This document shows positions 1-7,451 of a stretch of 38,242 nucleotides of DNA, one piece after another (positions within the stretch are counted from its first letter, which is position 1; every line of letters starts with the position of its first letter). The notes beneath the pieces are model-generated. The model ran no database searches and had not been told where the DNA came from. It saw only the letters and a program-made list of their open reading frames with translations. Source of the stretch: Yersinia thracica (GTDB taxonomy: Bacteria > Pseudomonadota > Gammaproteobacteria > Enterobacterales > Enterobacteriaceae); NCBI RefSeq assembly GCF_902170565.1, contig NZ_CABHXX010000125.1, positions 1 through 38,242 on the forward strand. The letters are read 5' to 3'. The translations under genes and the position numbers were made by a program.

Positions 1-79
1 CATCCCGATGGAGCTGACATCAGTCAGTGATTCGGGTAAGTGAGAGCAGCCAACACACCTGCAATTTGAAAGATGACAA
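1..79. repeat. Partial ERIC element, truncated by window start
   Basis: This stretch is nearly identical to the inner part of the neighbouring complete element at about 130-206, with about two mismatches. It carries the ERIC core, a palindrome around CCCGA...TCAGTGATTCGGG followed by the GCAGCCAACACACCTGCA segment. The outer GGGGATAT end is missing and replaced by unrelated bases (about 78-84). The left end lies outside the window. Confidence 0.8.
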
Positions 80-84
80 CAAAC

Positions 85-214
85 ATATCCCCAATAGATT
101 TCAAGATGCAGGAAGGCGGCAAACGAGAGCATCCCGATGGAGCTGACATCAGTCAGTGACTCGGGTAAGTGAGAGCAGCCAACACACCTGCAACTTGAAA
201 GATGACGGGGATAT
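85..214. repeat. Complete ERIC (IRU) element, about 130 bp
   Basis: The ends are ATATCCCC (85-92) and GGGGATAT (207-214), a perfect terminal inverted repeat. The interior has the usual ERIC landmarks: a central palindrome built on CCCGATGGAGCTGAC and TCAGTGACTCGGG, and the GCAGCCAAC segment. It abuts the gutQ stop codon, sharing one base with it, and sits in tandem with a partial copy to its left. Confidence 0.88.
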
Positions 215-1179
215 CAGCCAACGCCGGCCTGGTGCAAGTCATGCAGATTAATTGCGCCAACCAGTTTCCCATCAAGGTTAACCACCGGCGCCGCACTGAT
301 ATGATGCTGATGCAGTGCTTCCAGTGCTTCACCCGCGCGCCATTGTTCTGGTAAGCGGTAACCCGGGCGAGTTATCGCGCCACCGAGCGGCTGTTGCAAA
401 GTGCCGCCTTTAACCAACCAGCGGCGTAAATCACCATCAGTGAATACCCCGACCACCCGTTGATTCGGATCACAAACCGCCACCAGCCCTAATCCGGTGC
501 GGCTCAATTCCAACATCGCTTCCATCACGCTATCGGATTCATTCACCACCGGTAAGCGGTCACCGGTTCTCATTAAATGATGAACTCGGTTGAGCAACCG
601 CGCGCCCAAACTGCCACCAGGGTGTGAGCGCGCAAAGTCTTCTGCATTGAAACCGCGATGGCGCATTAATGCCATGGCCAGCGCATCCCCCATCATCAGG
701 GTATTGACGGCGCTGGATGTTGGCGCTAGCCCCATCGGGCAAGCTTCATGTTCAACACTGATATCCAACACGCAAACCGCCGCCAGCGCTAATGGTGACG
801 CTAAACCGCCGGTAATGGCAATCACGGGAATATGGCTGTCGGCCAGCAAGGGCAGGATCATGTCCAGTTCTTTGGCACGGCCCGAATAAGAGATAAAAAT
901 CAGCACATCTTGCGGGCCAATCATGCCCAAATCACCGTGCAATGCCTCGGCTGGATGCACGAAAAAGGCCGGGGTGCCAGTGCTGGCCAGTGAAGCGGCA
1001 ATTTTTTTACCAATGTGACCGGATTTGCCAATGCCAGAAACAACCGCTTTGCCGGTACAGGCCAATAATAATTCGCAAGCTTGGACAAAATTATTATCCA
1101 AACGTGATAACAAGCGCTGGGCTTCTGTTAGCTCAATTTCCAGTGTTTCACGGGCATAGGTAAGTAATGGGTTAGTCAT
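214..1179 (-). CDS. gutQ: D-arabinose 5-phosphate isomerase GutQ (KpsF/GutQ family)
   Basis: The 321-residue product interconverts D-ribulose 5-phosphate and D-arabinose 5-phosphate in the cytoplasm, as shown for the E. coli orthologue; why it belongs to the sorbitol operon is not settled. An N-terminal SIS sugar-phosphate domain (about 34-170) holds [12 protein letters not shown] (48-59) and the [12 protein letters not shown] segment (75-86), both typical of the family. Two CBS domains follow (about 205-321). I start at the ATG at 1179 because the protein then aligns from its first residue with E. coli GutQ; an in-frame upstream ATG at 1188 would add three residues. It overlaps the end of srlR by 8 bp, which suggests translational coupling. 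It is the last gene of the operon, and its stop codon touches an ERIC element. Confidence 0.95.
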   Translation of the reverse strand: MTNPLLTYARETLEIELTEAQRLLSRLDNNFVQACELLLACTGKAVVSGIGKSGHIGKKIAASLASTGTPAFFVHPAEALHGDLGMIGPQDVLIFISYSGRAKELDMILPLLADSHIPVIAITGGLASPLALAAVCVLDISVEHEACPMGLAPTSSAVNTLMMGDALAMALMRHRGFNAEDFARSHPGGSLGARLLNRVHHLMRTGDRLPVVNESDSVMEAMLELSRTGLGLVAVCDPNQRVVGVFTDGDLRRWLVKGGTLQQPLGGAITRPGYRLPEQWRAGEALEALHQHHISAAPVVNLDGKLVGAINLHDLHQAGVG

Positions 1180-1942
1180 CTTTATCAACCAGAATGATGT
1201 TAATGCCCATTTTCTGCAGTTCCTGCAAATATTCGTCGCTAATACCTTTATCGGTAATCAGGGTATCGACGGCACTTAGCGCACAAACGACATTGGGACT
1301 TTTACGGCCAAATTTGGAAGAGTCGACCAGCAGAATAATACGGCTGGCGGCGTGACACATAGCGGTGCTGACATGATAAACTTCGTTAAACGTGGTGACA
1401 CCTGCTTTAAGATCGACGCCATCTGCGCCGATAAAGAGCTTGTCGAAGCTGAAGTTATCAAAGGCAGATTCTGCCAGGCTGCCATGAAAAGAAGCCGAAC
1501 CTTTACGATAAGTGCCGCCCGGCATCAAGATAGTCTGATCGTTATCCAGCTCAACTAATTCATTGACGATATGCAAGCTGTTGGTCATCACCGTAATATT
1601 ATTGAATTTAGTCAGATGCGGCACCATTTGCAGTACGGTACTGCCCGCATCAAAAACCAGACTATCACCATCTTTAATTAGCTTACTGGCCGCTTTGGCG
1701 ATTTGCTTTTTCTTCTCGGTATTAATATGAGTTTTACGGTCGATGGGTTGCTCAACATCATCACGATTTAATACTACCCCGCCATAGGTGCGAATCACCG
1801 CTCCTTCATTTTCGAGACGGGTTAAATCTTTGCGGATTGTCGTGCCGGTGGTCGAAAAATGGGCGGCAAGTTGATCAACCGCCGTTTTACCGTGCTGCTG
1901 GAGATATTCCAGGATAGCGACTTGTCGCTGCTTTGGTTTCAT
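1172..1942 (-). CDS. srlR: Sorbitol operon repressor SrlR (GutR), DeoR family
   Basis: This 256-residue transcription factor is expected to repress the srl operon when no sorbitol phosphate is present. A DeoR-type winged helix-turn-helix lies at about 6-57 ([12 protein letters not shown] ... [13 protein letters not shown]), followed by the DeoR effector domain with the DAGSTVLQM and GADGVD segments that bind a sugar phosphate. AGGA lies 6 nt before the ATG. It follows gutM after 85 bp, and that gap holds an inverted repeat resembling the one in the srlA promoter. Autoregulation from there is therefore possible, but this is inference. The length matches the E. coli protein. Confidence 0.95.
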   Translation of the reverse strand: MKPKQRQVAILEYLQQHGKTAVDQLAAHFSTTGTTIRKDLTRLENEGAVIRTYGGVVLNRDDVEQPIDRKTHINTEKKKQIAKAASKLIKDGDSLVFDAGSTVLQMVPHLTKFNNITVMTNSLHIVNELVELDNDQTILMPGGTYRKGSASFHGSLAESAFDNFSFDKLFIGADGVDLKAGVTTFNEVYHVSTAMCHAASRIILLVDSSKFGRKSPNVVCALSAVDTLITDKGISDEYLQELQKMGINIILVDKDD

Positions 1943-1989
1943 AACGATTCCTGCTCAAGTATTTCCATTGCCTCTTTTTCAGGCATAAC

Positions 1990-2025
1990 TTTTCACATGA
2001 AAAAGAATAACTTTCATTGTGAAAA
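1990..2025. promoter_or_regulatory. Candidate SrlR operator between gutM and srlR
   Basis: On the plus strand TTTTCACATGAAAA (1990-2003) is a perfect 6-2-6 palindrome, and CTTTCATTGTGAAAA (2011-2025) is a second TTTCA/TGAAA palindrome. Together they form a long inverted repeat with one indel. The half-site TGAAAG...TTTCA also occurs in the srlA promoter repeat (5885-5912), which links both to the operon's DeoR-type regulator. Assignment to SrlR is inference. Confidence 0.5.
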
Positions 2026-2027
2026 TA

Positions 2028-2393
2028 TCATGATTTCGGTTTAATCGCTAATGATAGTGCAGTTTGACATGCTGTATCCGTAGGGAAGATCACATCCGGG
2101 ATTAAATCCTGCTGATGTAATCCATGAAGGTGCGGTAATGCGCGTGGGCGGGCAAAAACACTGATTCCGCGCATAATCATGCTGTCACAGACGCGCATAT
2201 TTTCATCAAAAGCCAGCGCCATCACCACTCTCGGTTTAAAACGCCCGCCAGACCGGCCCACTCCGACCGATTTACTGTTTTGGCAAAGCCTATCAAAAGC
2301 ACGGTTAAAGCGGTTAATTTGCCACCATCCGAGTAAAATCTGGAGTACCCAGGCGATGATGACAATACTGATCAGTGCTGATGTAGGAGACAT
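2028..2393 (-). CDS. gutM: Glucitol operon activator GutM (SrlM)
   Basis: The 121-residue protein is known in E. coli as an activator of the glucitol operon. It begins with a hydrophobic membrane-spanning segment (about 5-22), followed by the family core with FNRAFDRLCQ and GVGRSGGRFKPRVV, then the motifs ISVFARP and DVIFP. I use the ATG at 2393, preceded by AGGA, because the alignment with E. coli GutM starts there. The open frame continues upstream to 2444, but that extension is encoded by an ERIC-like repeat and is unlikely to be translated. The gene lies between srlD and srlR, as in E. coli. How a short membrane-anchored protein activates transcription is not evident from the sequence. 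Confidence 0.93.
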   Translation of the reverse strand: MSPTSALISIVIIAWVLQILLGWWQINRFNRAFDRLCQNSKSVGVGRSGGRFKPRVVMALAFDENMRVCDSMIMRGISVFARPRALPHLHGLHQQDLIPDVIFPTDTACQTALSLAIKPKS

Positions 2394-2410
2394 CTTCTCT
2401 TTCCTCTTCG

Positions 2411-2528
2411 CCCTTGACGCCGCAGCGGTGTTAGCTGCACTCATGCACCCGAATCACTGACTGATGTCAGCTCATCGGGATTTATTCGTTGGCTGCCTTG
2501 CTGCAACGCCAATGGCTTTGAGTCATAT
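2411..2528. repeat. Diverged ERIC-like element in the srlD-gutM gap
   Basis: It has the same architecture as the ERIC copies here: a left part ending GCGGTGTTAGCTGC, a palindromic core CCCGAATCACTGA...TCAGCTCATCGGG, and a right part GGCTGCCTTGCTGCAACGCC. The outer parts differ from the classical copies (CTTGACGCCGCAG instead of CTTTCAACTTACAG), so it belongs to a diverged subfamily shared by the repeats in this operon. Confidence 0.7.
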
Positions 2529-2604
2529 CTTTTGCCTTGACGCCGCAGCGGTGTTAGCTGCTCTCATGCACCCGAATCACTGGTGCGAGTCAGTGATTCG
2601 GGCT
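2529..2604. repeat. Truncated ERIC-like element with a perfect 12-bp hairpin
   Basis: It repeats the left half of the neighbouring element (CTTGACGCCGCAGCGGTG), then ends in CCCGAATCACTG (2571-2582), an 8-nt loop and CAGTGATTCGGG (2591-2602). No T-run follows on either strand, so it is a stable hairpin in the polycistronic mRNA rather than a typical intrinsic terminator. Confidence 0.65.
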
Positions 2605-2634
2605 TGATAACTCATTGCTTTAAAACTTATTTCT

Positions 2635-3417
2635 TTAAAACATCACTTGCCCGCCGGTAATGTTAATAGATTGGCCGGTACAATACGCGGCTTTATCACT
2701 GGCGTAGAACAGCAGGGTATTCAAAACATCTTGATAATCGCAGCCGCGTTTTAGTGGCACTTTATCGGTATAATATTTTTCAACTTCTTCCGGCTCAATG
2801 CCCAATTTTGCAGCGTATTGCGGTAAAAGTGACTGGAACATCGGCGATTTTAACAGATTGCCCAACATCAGTGAATGGACGGTGATACCGTAATCCGCCA
2901 AATCCAGCGCCAATGATTGTGTTAAACCAACACCACCAAATTTCGCGGCACTGTAACCCGAGTTGTGTTTGCTGCCCACTTTACCGGATTTAGAATTGAT
3001 TTGGATAATACGTCCGGCAATGCCATCACGGATCATCAGGCGGGAGAATTCGCGTGCACATAAGAAGTAACCTACCAGGTTCACTTGTAGTGAGCGGTCA
3101 AAATCATCCAGCGGGAAATCAGTGATAGGCGCGGCCTTAGCAATACCAGCACTGTAAACCAACAAATTTGCTTGATGGAAGCGCTGATCGACCGCTTTTG
3201 CCAACATCTGTACGCTACTTTCATTGGTTGCATCAACCTGGAAACCTTGTGCGCTGTCGGCACCATATTCGGCATTAATCTGATCCGCGACCAACTGTGC
3301 GTTATCTGAATTCAAATCAGCAACCGCCACTTTATAACCTGATTCGGCCAGACCCTGGCACAAAAATGCACCCAAAGTTTGCCCACCACCAATCACTACT
3401 GCTACTTGTTGTGACAT
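2635..3417 (-). CDS. srlD: Sorbitol-6-phosphate 2-dehydrogenase SrlD
   Basis: The 260-residue cytoplasmic enzyme oxidises D-sorbitol 6-phosphate to D-fructose 6-phosphate with NAD+, feeding glycolysis. It is a short-chain dehydrogenase: the nucleotide-binding motif GGGQTLG is at 10-16, the catalytic serine probably S142, and the YxxxK pair is Y155/K159 (YSAAK). The C-terminal half is almost identical to the E. coli enzyme as I recall it. The start at 3417 is decided by a strong GGAGG 6 nt upstream; an in-frame start at 3429 would lie upstream of that site. Both flanking gaps contain ERIC-like repeats, so this gene is set apart from srlB and gutM within the operon. Confidence 0.96.
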   Translation of the reverse strand: MSQQVAVVIGGGQTLGAFLCQGLAESGYKVAVADLNSDNAQLVADQINAEYGADSAQGFQVDATNESSVQMLAKAVDQRFHQANLLVYSAGIAKAAPITDFPLDDFDRSLQVNLVGYFLCAREFSRLMIRDGIAGRIIQINSKSGKVGSKHNSGYSAAKFGGVGLTQSLALDLADYGITVHSLMLGNLLKSPMFQSLLPQYAAKLGIEPEEVEKYYTDKVPLKRGCDYQDVLNTLLFYASDKAAYCTGQSINITGGQVMF

Positions 3418-3431
3418 ATACACCTCCAAAA

Positions 3432-3557
3432 TTATCCTTCGTACTTGAAGCCGCAGCGGTGTTAGCTACTCTCACAAACCCGAATCACTGACGGGTGTCA
3501 GCTCATCGGGGGTTGTTCACTTGCTGCCTTGCTGCATCTTCAATTACTTTGGCTAAT
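3432..3557. repeat. Diverged ERIC-like element in the srlB-srlD gap
   Basis: It resembles the element at 2411-2528: GTACTTGAAGCCGCAGCGG on the left, core CCCGAATCACTGACGGGTG / TCAGCTCATCGGGG, and GCTGCCTTGCTGCATC on the right. It begins about 15 bp upstream of the srlD start codon, just beyond its ribosome binding site. Confidence 0.7.
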
Positions 3558-3616
3558 ACCCTTGGTACTTGGCGTTGCCGCGGTGTTAGCTGCAACGTCC
3601 AATGACGTCGGATATA
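3556..3616. repeat. ERIC-like remnant with internal deletion
   Basis: It starts ATACCCTTGGTACTTGG and runs through GCGGTGTTAGCTGC, like the left arm of its neighbour, then passes directly to a right end AATGACGTCGGATATA. The palindromic core is missing. It ends about 15 bp after the srlB stop codon in the direction of transcription. Confidence 0.5.
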
Positions 3617-3630
3617 AATTAATAAATAAA

Positions 3631-3993
3631 TTAACGAATAAATTTCAACGAACTGCCAACAGAAATATCAGTCGGTGTCGGGCCAATAACATGAATAGAA
3701 CCTGGGAACTCTGGTTGCTCATCACCATTAAATCGGATAGTGATATGGCCCAATTCACGTAGATTTTGCGTCGCCACTTCGCCCACGGCGGTGATGACAT
3801 AGCGTATCTCGGCTAATTCCATAATGTTGCCTGCCTGTAATTCCCCATCGGTATCGCTGTGCTGGTGGATAAAACAGAACTCTTCAATATCCTTAGGTGC
3901 CCCTTCGCGAAAGGTGATGAGCATGTCATCCAGCAGCGCCTCACGGGCGCTGTCTCCGATATTGGTAATGGTTGTCTGATAAATAGTATTCAT
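3631..3993 (-). CDS. srlB: PTS glucitol/sorbitol-specific EIIA component SrlB
   Basis: The 120-residue cytoplasmic EIIA(Gut) takes phosphate from HPr and passes it to the EIIB domain on SrlE. The protein lines up along its length with E. coli SrlB. The expected phosphohistidine H43 lies in the CFIHQH segment, at the same residue number as the E. coli active site. Conserved blocks LITFREGAPKD and NLRELGHITIRFNG are present. It follows srlE after 79 bp and precedes srlD after an ERIC-rich gap. The C-terminus is a few residues shorter than in E. coli. Confidence 0.95.
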   Translation of the reverse strand: MNTIYQTTITNIGDSAREALLDDMLITFREGAPKDIEEFCFIHQHSDTDGELQAGNIMELAEIRYVITAVGEVATQNLRELGHITIRFNGDEQPEFPGSIHVIGPTPTDISVGSSLKFIR

Positions 3994-4072
3994 ACGTACA
4001 TCCTTAACCGTTGAATGTATTACAGAAAATCTAATGCTTCTGTCTTACTGATAATGTCTTACTGATAATGTC

Positions 4073-5086
4073 TTATTGATAAATAAAGGCGGATGCTGCC
4101 CAGGCAATCAATACTGTCGGCGCACCTGTCAGGAAGCGGCCAACCAAGACGGATGGAACACCTACACGGACGGTATCTTGTTTCGCTTCAGCCAGAGACA
4201 GGCCGACCGGGATGAAGTCACATGCTGCTTGAGCATTAATCGCAAATAATGCTGGTAGGGCCAATTGTGGTGGGATATTCCCTAAACCAATTTGTACCCC
4301 AACCAATACGCCGATAACTTGCGCAATAACAGCCCCTGGGCCTAAGAATGGTGATAACAGCGGGAAGGAACAAATCAGCGCCAAGAGCACTAACCCAATC
4401 GGGCTGCTGGCCAGCGGTGTTAAGCCGTGGGCAATAAAATCACCCAAACCGGATGCCATGATGATGCCGATTAATGCCGAAACGAAAGCCATAAATGGCA
4501 AAATGGTTTTCAGCACGGTATCAATGGTGTCGCGGCCTGACTGGAAGAACACGGCCACAACAGAACCCATGCCCATGCCCACTTTTGCCAGCAAACCGTC
4601 ACTTTGTTCGGTGATTTTCTTGGTGGTATCGTAATCACGACCCCCTTTATCAGCAGGGGTTTCCGCCGCTTTGGCTGTGGTTTCTACTGTCGGAGCTGCG
4701 GCGGCTGCACTGTCGGTTTTACTGATTTTGTGGATATTCTTTTCACGGACGCCGGAAACATAAATATCTTCCAGAATGTATTTCGCCATCGGCCCGGATT
4801 GACCGGTTGAATGGATGTTGACAGTTGGTATACGGCGCTTAGGGTACAAACCACAGCGCAGGGTGCCCCCACAGTCAATAATGGCAATGGCGATTTCTTC
4901 CGCTGGCGGCTCGCCTTCTTTGAAGCCATCGACGGCTTCCCAGCCAGTCAGTTCGCTGATGCGGTCAATAATGGCCGGGCGGGTACCGGCGGTGATATAG
5001 ACAATTTTTTTACCGGGGACGATTGGCAACTCTAATGGGCCACCCCAACCGCCTTCGCCTTTTTCAATCCGGATAAACTCACTCAT
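4073..5086 (-). CDS. srlE: PTS glucitol/sorbitol-specific EIIBC component SrlE
   Basis: The 337-residue inner-membrane protein carries the EIIB(Gut) domain (about 1-120) and part of the EIIC channel (about 165-337). In the EIIB part, DCGGTLRCG has cysteines C72 and C78, one of which should be the phosphorylated residue. The membrane part contains several hydrophobic helices and the family blocks [11 protein letters not shown] and [14 protein letters not shown]. The linker at about 123-150 is alanine- and threonine-rich and longer than in E. coli (319 aa), which explains the extra length. I choose the ATG at 5086, with GGAG 6 nt upstream; an upstream in-frame GTG at 5098 contains that site and is unlikely. 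SrlE acts together with SrlA and SrlB. Confidence 0.95.
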   Translation of the reverse strand: MSEFIRIEKGEGGWGGPLELPIVPGKKIVYITAGTRPAIIDRISELTGWEAVDGFKEGEPPAEEIAIAIIDCGGTLRCGLYPKRRIPTVNIHSTGQSGPMAKYILEDIYVSGVREKNIHKISKTDSAAAAAPTVETTAKAAETPADKGGRDYDTTKKITEQSDGLLAKVGMGMGSVVAVFFQSGRDTIDTVLKTILPFMAFVSALIGIIMASGLGDFIAHGLTPLASSPIGLVLLALICSFPLLSPFLGPGAVIAQVIGVLVGVQIGLGNIPPQLALPALFAINAQAACDFIPVGLSLAEAKQDTVRVGVPSVLVGRFLTGAPTVLIAWAASAFIYQ

Positions 5087-5121
5087 GATCTGCTCCACAC
5101 AGTATGTATTTGAATTACATA

Positions 5122-5670
5122 TTAAAGTTGTACGGTACGGTCCAGGCGGATGCCCATTTTGCGTTCGAAAATGGATGTCGTCAGGTCAGTAATCCAGCCG
5201 CGGAAGAAGTTGGTAACCATCCCGACCAGGAAGTAGCTCACCGCCAGCGGGCCTAATGGCAGGCCCAGTGTGGTTAAACCACTGGCTATACCGAGGAAGA
5301 CAAACAACTCACCTGGGTTGATGTGTGGGAACAGACCATTCATTGAGTGACAGCTGTAAGACGCTGCGGCGTAATAGCTTGGTTTGTATTTTTCTGGCAT
5401 AAAGCGCCCGAGACTCAATGTCATCGGGTTACAGAATACAAAGGTACCAATCACTGGCAGCAACAGATAACGAGAAACAGGGTTCCCCGCGCAACGTTGC
5501 GCCAATCGTTCAATTCTGTCCTGACCGACAAATTTGATCAGCGCATTCATGATGACTAACAAACTAATTAATAAAGGTAAAATCCCGGTGACCATGCCAA
5601 CAAAAACTTCTCCCCCTTTCTGGAAGAGTCCGATAAACCACTCGGCTCCATGGGTTATAAGTTCAATCAT
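5122..5670 (-). CDS. srlA: PTS glucitol/sorbitol-specific EIIC component SrlA
   Basis: The 182-residue inner-membrane protein forms the sorbitol translocation channel with the membrane part of SrlE. Hydrophobic helices are visible at about 22-45, 65-85, 120-140 and 143-165, and the family segment [23 protein letters not shown] is kept. The ATG at 5670 has GGAG 7 nt upstream and matches the E. coli start; the frame is open to 5724, but those residues have no counterpart. It is the first gene of the operon. A leader of roughly 165 nt separates it from the proposed CRP-dependent promoter, and that leader contains a pair of 11-bp direct repeats. Confidence 0.95.
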   Translation of the reverse strand: MIELITHGAEWFIGLFQKGGEVFVGMVTGILPLLISLLVIMNALIKFVGQDRIERLAQRCAGNPVSRYLLLPVIGTFVFCNPMTLSLGRFMPEKYKPSYYAAASYSCHSMNGLFPHINPGELFVFLGIASGLTTLGLPLGPLAVSYFLVGMVTNFFRGWITDLTTSIFERKMGIRLDRTVQL

Positions 5671-5714
5671 TCTTTTTCTCCTGTAATCGAGGTTATGGCT
5701 GTTTTTATAAACTT

Positions 5715-5754
5715 TTGTTATCAAACTCGCTGTTTCAAACGCGTTGTTATCAAA
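5715..5754 (-). other. Pair of 11-bp direct repeats in the srlA leader
   Basis: On the coding strand TTTGATAACAA occurs twice, at 5744-5754 and 5715-5725, spaced 29 bp start to start (close to three helical turns). They lie 45-85 bp upstream of the srlA start codon and downstream of the proposed transcription start. They could be a regulator site or an RNA feature; nothing in the sequence identifies a partner. Confidence 0.4.
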
Positions 5755-5843
5755 AGAAATTTAATGTTCCGCGTGCTAAAGCGGTTTCAAAATACTGAGA
5801 GTTCAGAATGAACTTCAGCATCTTGTTTGTCGCCATGTGCACT

Positions 5844-5886
5844 ACCATAATCATTTTTTAGATCTATTTATTGCATATAGATCACA
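5844..5886 (-). promoter_or_regulatory. srlA promoter with class II CRP site
   Basis: On the coding strand TGTGATCTATATGCAA (5871-5886) has a perfect left half and a partial right half of the CRP consensus. A -10-like TATGGT lies at 5844-5849, predicting transcription from about 5837, so the CRP site would be centred at -41.5, the class II position. CRP control of the sorbitol operon is known in E. coli. The exact start is inference. Confidence 0.6.
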
Positions 5887-5912
5887 CTTTGAAAGAAAAA
5901 GCTTTCAAAGTG
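5885..5912. promoter_or_regulatory. Candidate SrlR operator: perfect 11-bp inverted repeat
   Basis: CACTTTGAAAG (5885-5895) and CTTTCAAAGTG (5902-5912) are perfect inverted repeats separated by 6 nt. They overlap the edge of the CRP site by two bases. The GAAAG...CTTTC spacing and sequence resemble the inverted repeat between gutM and srlR, so a shared DeoR-type regulator is likely. Binding by SrlR has not been shown for this sequence. Confidence 0.55.
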
Positions 5913-6077
5913 AAGATTAAAAATAAAAGAAAATCAAACCGAAATGAAAGGTTTTGAGTGGAGAGAATGTGACAGTCTAAGCTGACGTCGGAGTTGAAAT
6001 GGAGGATACGGAAGCCGAAATGGGAATAAAATAGAGGATAATCATGGGCTAACTATTGCTAGCCCCGGTGCAGATAG
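5913..6077. other. Intergenic DNA between the srlA promoter and yegS
   Basis: This is AT-rich upstream DNA of the srl operon. GGCTAACTAT (6047-6056) and ATAGTTAGCC (6074-6083) form a perfect 10-bp stem with a 17-nt loop that overlaps the yegS stop codon. On the yegS strand it is followed by CATGATTATCC without a T-run, so it is at best a weak terminator. I see no gene here. Confidence 0.45.
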
Positions 6078-6977
6078 TTAGCCTAGCAGCTCACAATTCG
6101 GGGGGAGGCGACATTGGATAGCATTGGGGATTATCTCAATATGAAAGTTTTTTCCTGATAAGGGTTCACCATCCAGATTGAAAGTGATGTCATGGGGGGC
6201 GGTGATATCGAGCCAGGGGAGCGATGTTTCAATCACATTTTTGTTTTTCTCACCACTGAAGACGCTGGTCAATAGCGCGGGAAGTAATTCTTCGGCGATC
6301 AACAAGCGCAATTGCAACAAACCATCATTAATCAGAGCATCGGGGCAGAGAGGTTGCCCGCCACCGGCTTGTCGGCCATTGCCAATGCCTATCACCAAAG
6401 CATCGCCAGACCATTCAAAGCCAGGACCGCGAATTTCACAGCTGTCAGCTTTAATGGTGTCCATGCGCATCAGGCCGTGAATAAAGTAAGACGCGCCACC
6501 CAACACCGCCTTGAGTTTGTCCGGCGTTTCGGTCGTTATGCGAGTGCCAAAGCCCCCGGTGGCCATATTGATAAAATAGTGTTTATCATTCACTTGCGCT
6601 AAATCAATGGCAACCGCACGGCCTTTCACTGCTAGCTGCAATGCGTTTTCTATTTGCAAAGGAATGCTGCAACTGGTGGCGAAATCATTGGCCGTCCCCA
6701 ATGGCAGGATACCCAAACAGGGGCGATTTTCCTCCGATAATGTTATCAGTGCGCTGGCGACTTCATTGAGAGTACCATCGCCACCACCGGCAATGACTGT
6801 CTCGACCGCCAATAATGCGGCTTCTTCGACATAACGTTTTGCATCACCGTGCTCCCAGGTGACACGAACATGGAGAGTCACATCTTCCTCGCGCAAGTTT
6901 TTGACGGCATTGCGAACATCTTGGTTACCCGCTTCTTTACCATTAAGGATAAGAAGTGTCTGTGGCATTGAGGTCAT
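6078..6977 (-). CDS. yegS: Lipid kinase YegS
   Basis: The 299-residue cytoplasmic, probably membrane-associated enzyme belongs to the diacylglycerol-kinase catalytic family. The E. coli protein phosphorylates phosphatidylglycerol in vitro, and its physiological substrate is uncertain. The nucleotide-binding GGGDGTLNE motif lies at about 64-72, followed by the [10 protein letters not shown] block. The C-terminal domain carries [25 protein letters not shown] and the FNLDGEPL segment associated with metal and active-site function. Length and sequence closely match E. coli YegS. GGAG sits 6 nt before the chosen ATG; a second ATG three codons in is less likely. It lies downstream of cyaR, separated by an AT-rich gap. 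Confidence 0.94.
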   Translation of the reverse strand: MTSMPQTLLILNGKEAGNQDVRNAVKNLREEDVTLHVRVTWEHGDAKRYVEEAALLAVETVIAGGGDGTLNEVASALITLSEENRPCLGILPLGTANDFATSCSIPLQIENALQLAVKGRAVAIDLAQVNDKHYFINMATGGFGTRITTETPDKLKAVLGGASYFIHGLMRMDTIKADSCEIRGPGFEWSGDALVIGIGNGRQAGGGQPLCPDALINDGLLQLRLLIAEELLPALLTSVFSGEKNKNVIETSLPWLDITAPHDITFNLDGEPLSGKNFHIEIIPNAIQCRLPPNCELLG

Positions 6978-7261
6978 AACTTGCTCCAGTGCGTTTCTAC
7001 AATAAACTTAACAATAACCCACAGTTGTTTAATTTATCTATCAGATTATTCAATAAATAATTGAGAATATCAGTAATAGCTGACCCTAATAAAATAGTTT
7101 TTATTTTTACTGGAATATTTATTTAGCTAAGATAATTTTTATTTGGTGTGGAATTATTCATGGAAGGAGATCATTCTCGTTATTATCTAACAGTATAACA
7201 AGAACCGATAATAATAAAAAAATTGGATAAATGGTCTGTAATCAACAGCTTAGAAAGATAA
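6978..7261. other. AT-rich intergenic region upstream of yegS
   Basis: About 280 bp between the CyaR terminator and yegS. It is very AT-rich and must hold the yegS promoter, since the strong CyaR terminator should block read-through. Several TATAAT-like strings occur, but none pairs convincingly with a -35 box. I see no ORF or repeat. Confidence 0.4.
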
Positions 7262-7350
7262 AAAGAAAAGGCCAGCCCAAGGGAGATTGGGCTGGCCAAG
7301 GAGGTGGTTCCTAGTCTTGCTGTAAAACTTTTTTAGTTCTTGATTGTACT
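7262..7350 (-). ncRNA. cyaR: CyaR (RyeE) Hfq-dependent small RNA, about 89 nt
   Basis: Read on the minus strand, 7312-7298 is AGGAACCACCTCCTT, the conserved anti-Shine-Dalgarno segment of CyaR. It is followed by a perfect 11-bp terminator hairpin, GGCCAGCCCAA / TTGGGCTGGCC (7270-7280 / 7287-7297) with the loop TCTCCC, and then TTTTCTTTT. The E. coli RNA has the same AATCTCCCTT apical region and also lies directly downstream of yegQ on the same strand, so synteny supports the call. CyaR represses mRNAs such as ompX, luxS and nadE by covering their ribosome binding sites. The stem sequence is much changed from E. coli while the pairing and seed are kept. The 5' end is inferred from the promoter. 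Confidence 0.88.
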
Positions 7351-7356
7351 CGAGCT

Positions 7357-7399
7357 ATCCTACCCCAGTGTTATTATAATTGATGTGATCCATTTCTAA
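7357..7399 (-). promoter_or_regulatory. cyaR promoter with class II CRP site
   Basis: On the plus strand TGTGATCCATTTCTAA (7384-7399) has one perfect CRP half-site and a 3/5 second half. On the minus strand a -10-like TAGGAT occupies 7357-7362. Transcription would start near 7350, putting the CRP centre at -41.5. CRP-cAMP activation of cyaR is known in E. coli and Salmonella, which agrees with this layout. Confidence 0.65.
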
Positions 7400-7405
7400 T
7401 ATTTG

Positions 7406-7434
7406 CTAAAAATGCCATCTGAGCGATGGCATTA
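7406..7434 (-). terminator. Intrinsic terminator of yegQ
   Basis: On the minus strand AATGCCATC, a 5-nt loop and GATGGCATT form a 9-bp stem running directly into TTTTTAGC. The stem occupies 7411-7433, about 20 bp after the yegQ stop codon, and lies just upstream of the cyaR CRP site, separating the two transcripts. Confidence 0.75.
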
Positions 7435-7451
7435 TTTGGCATTACTGCTTC

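Noticed and set aside
2394-2444. N-terminal extension of GutM by 17 residues
   Set aside because: It is encoded by the edge of an ERIC-like repeat and absent from GutM homologues; the ATG at 2393 fits the family.
6047-6083. Hairpin over the yegS stop codon as an intrinsic terminator
   Set aside because: The stem is perfect, but no T-run follows on the yegS strand and the loop is large; kept only as a note in the intergenic entry.
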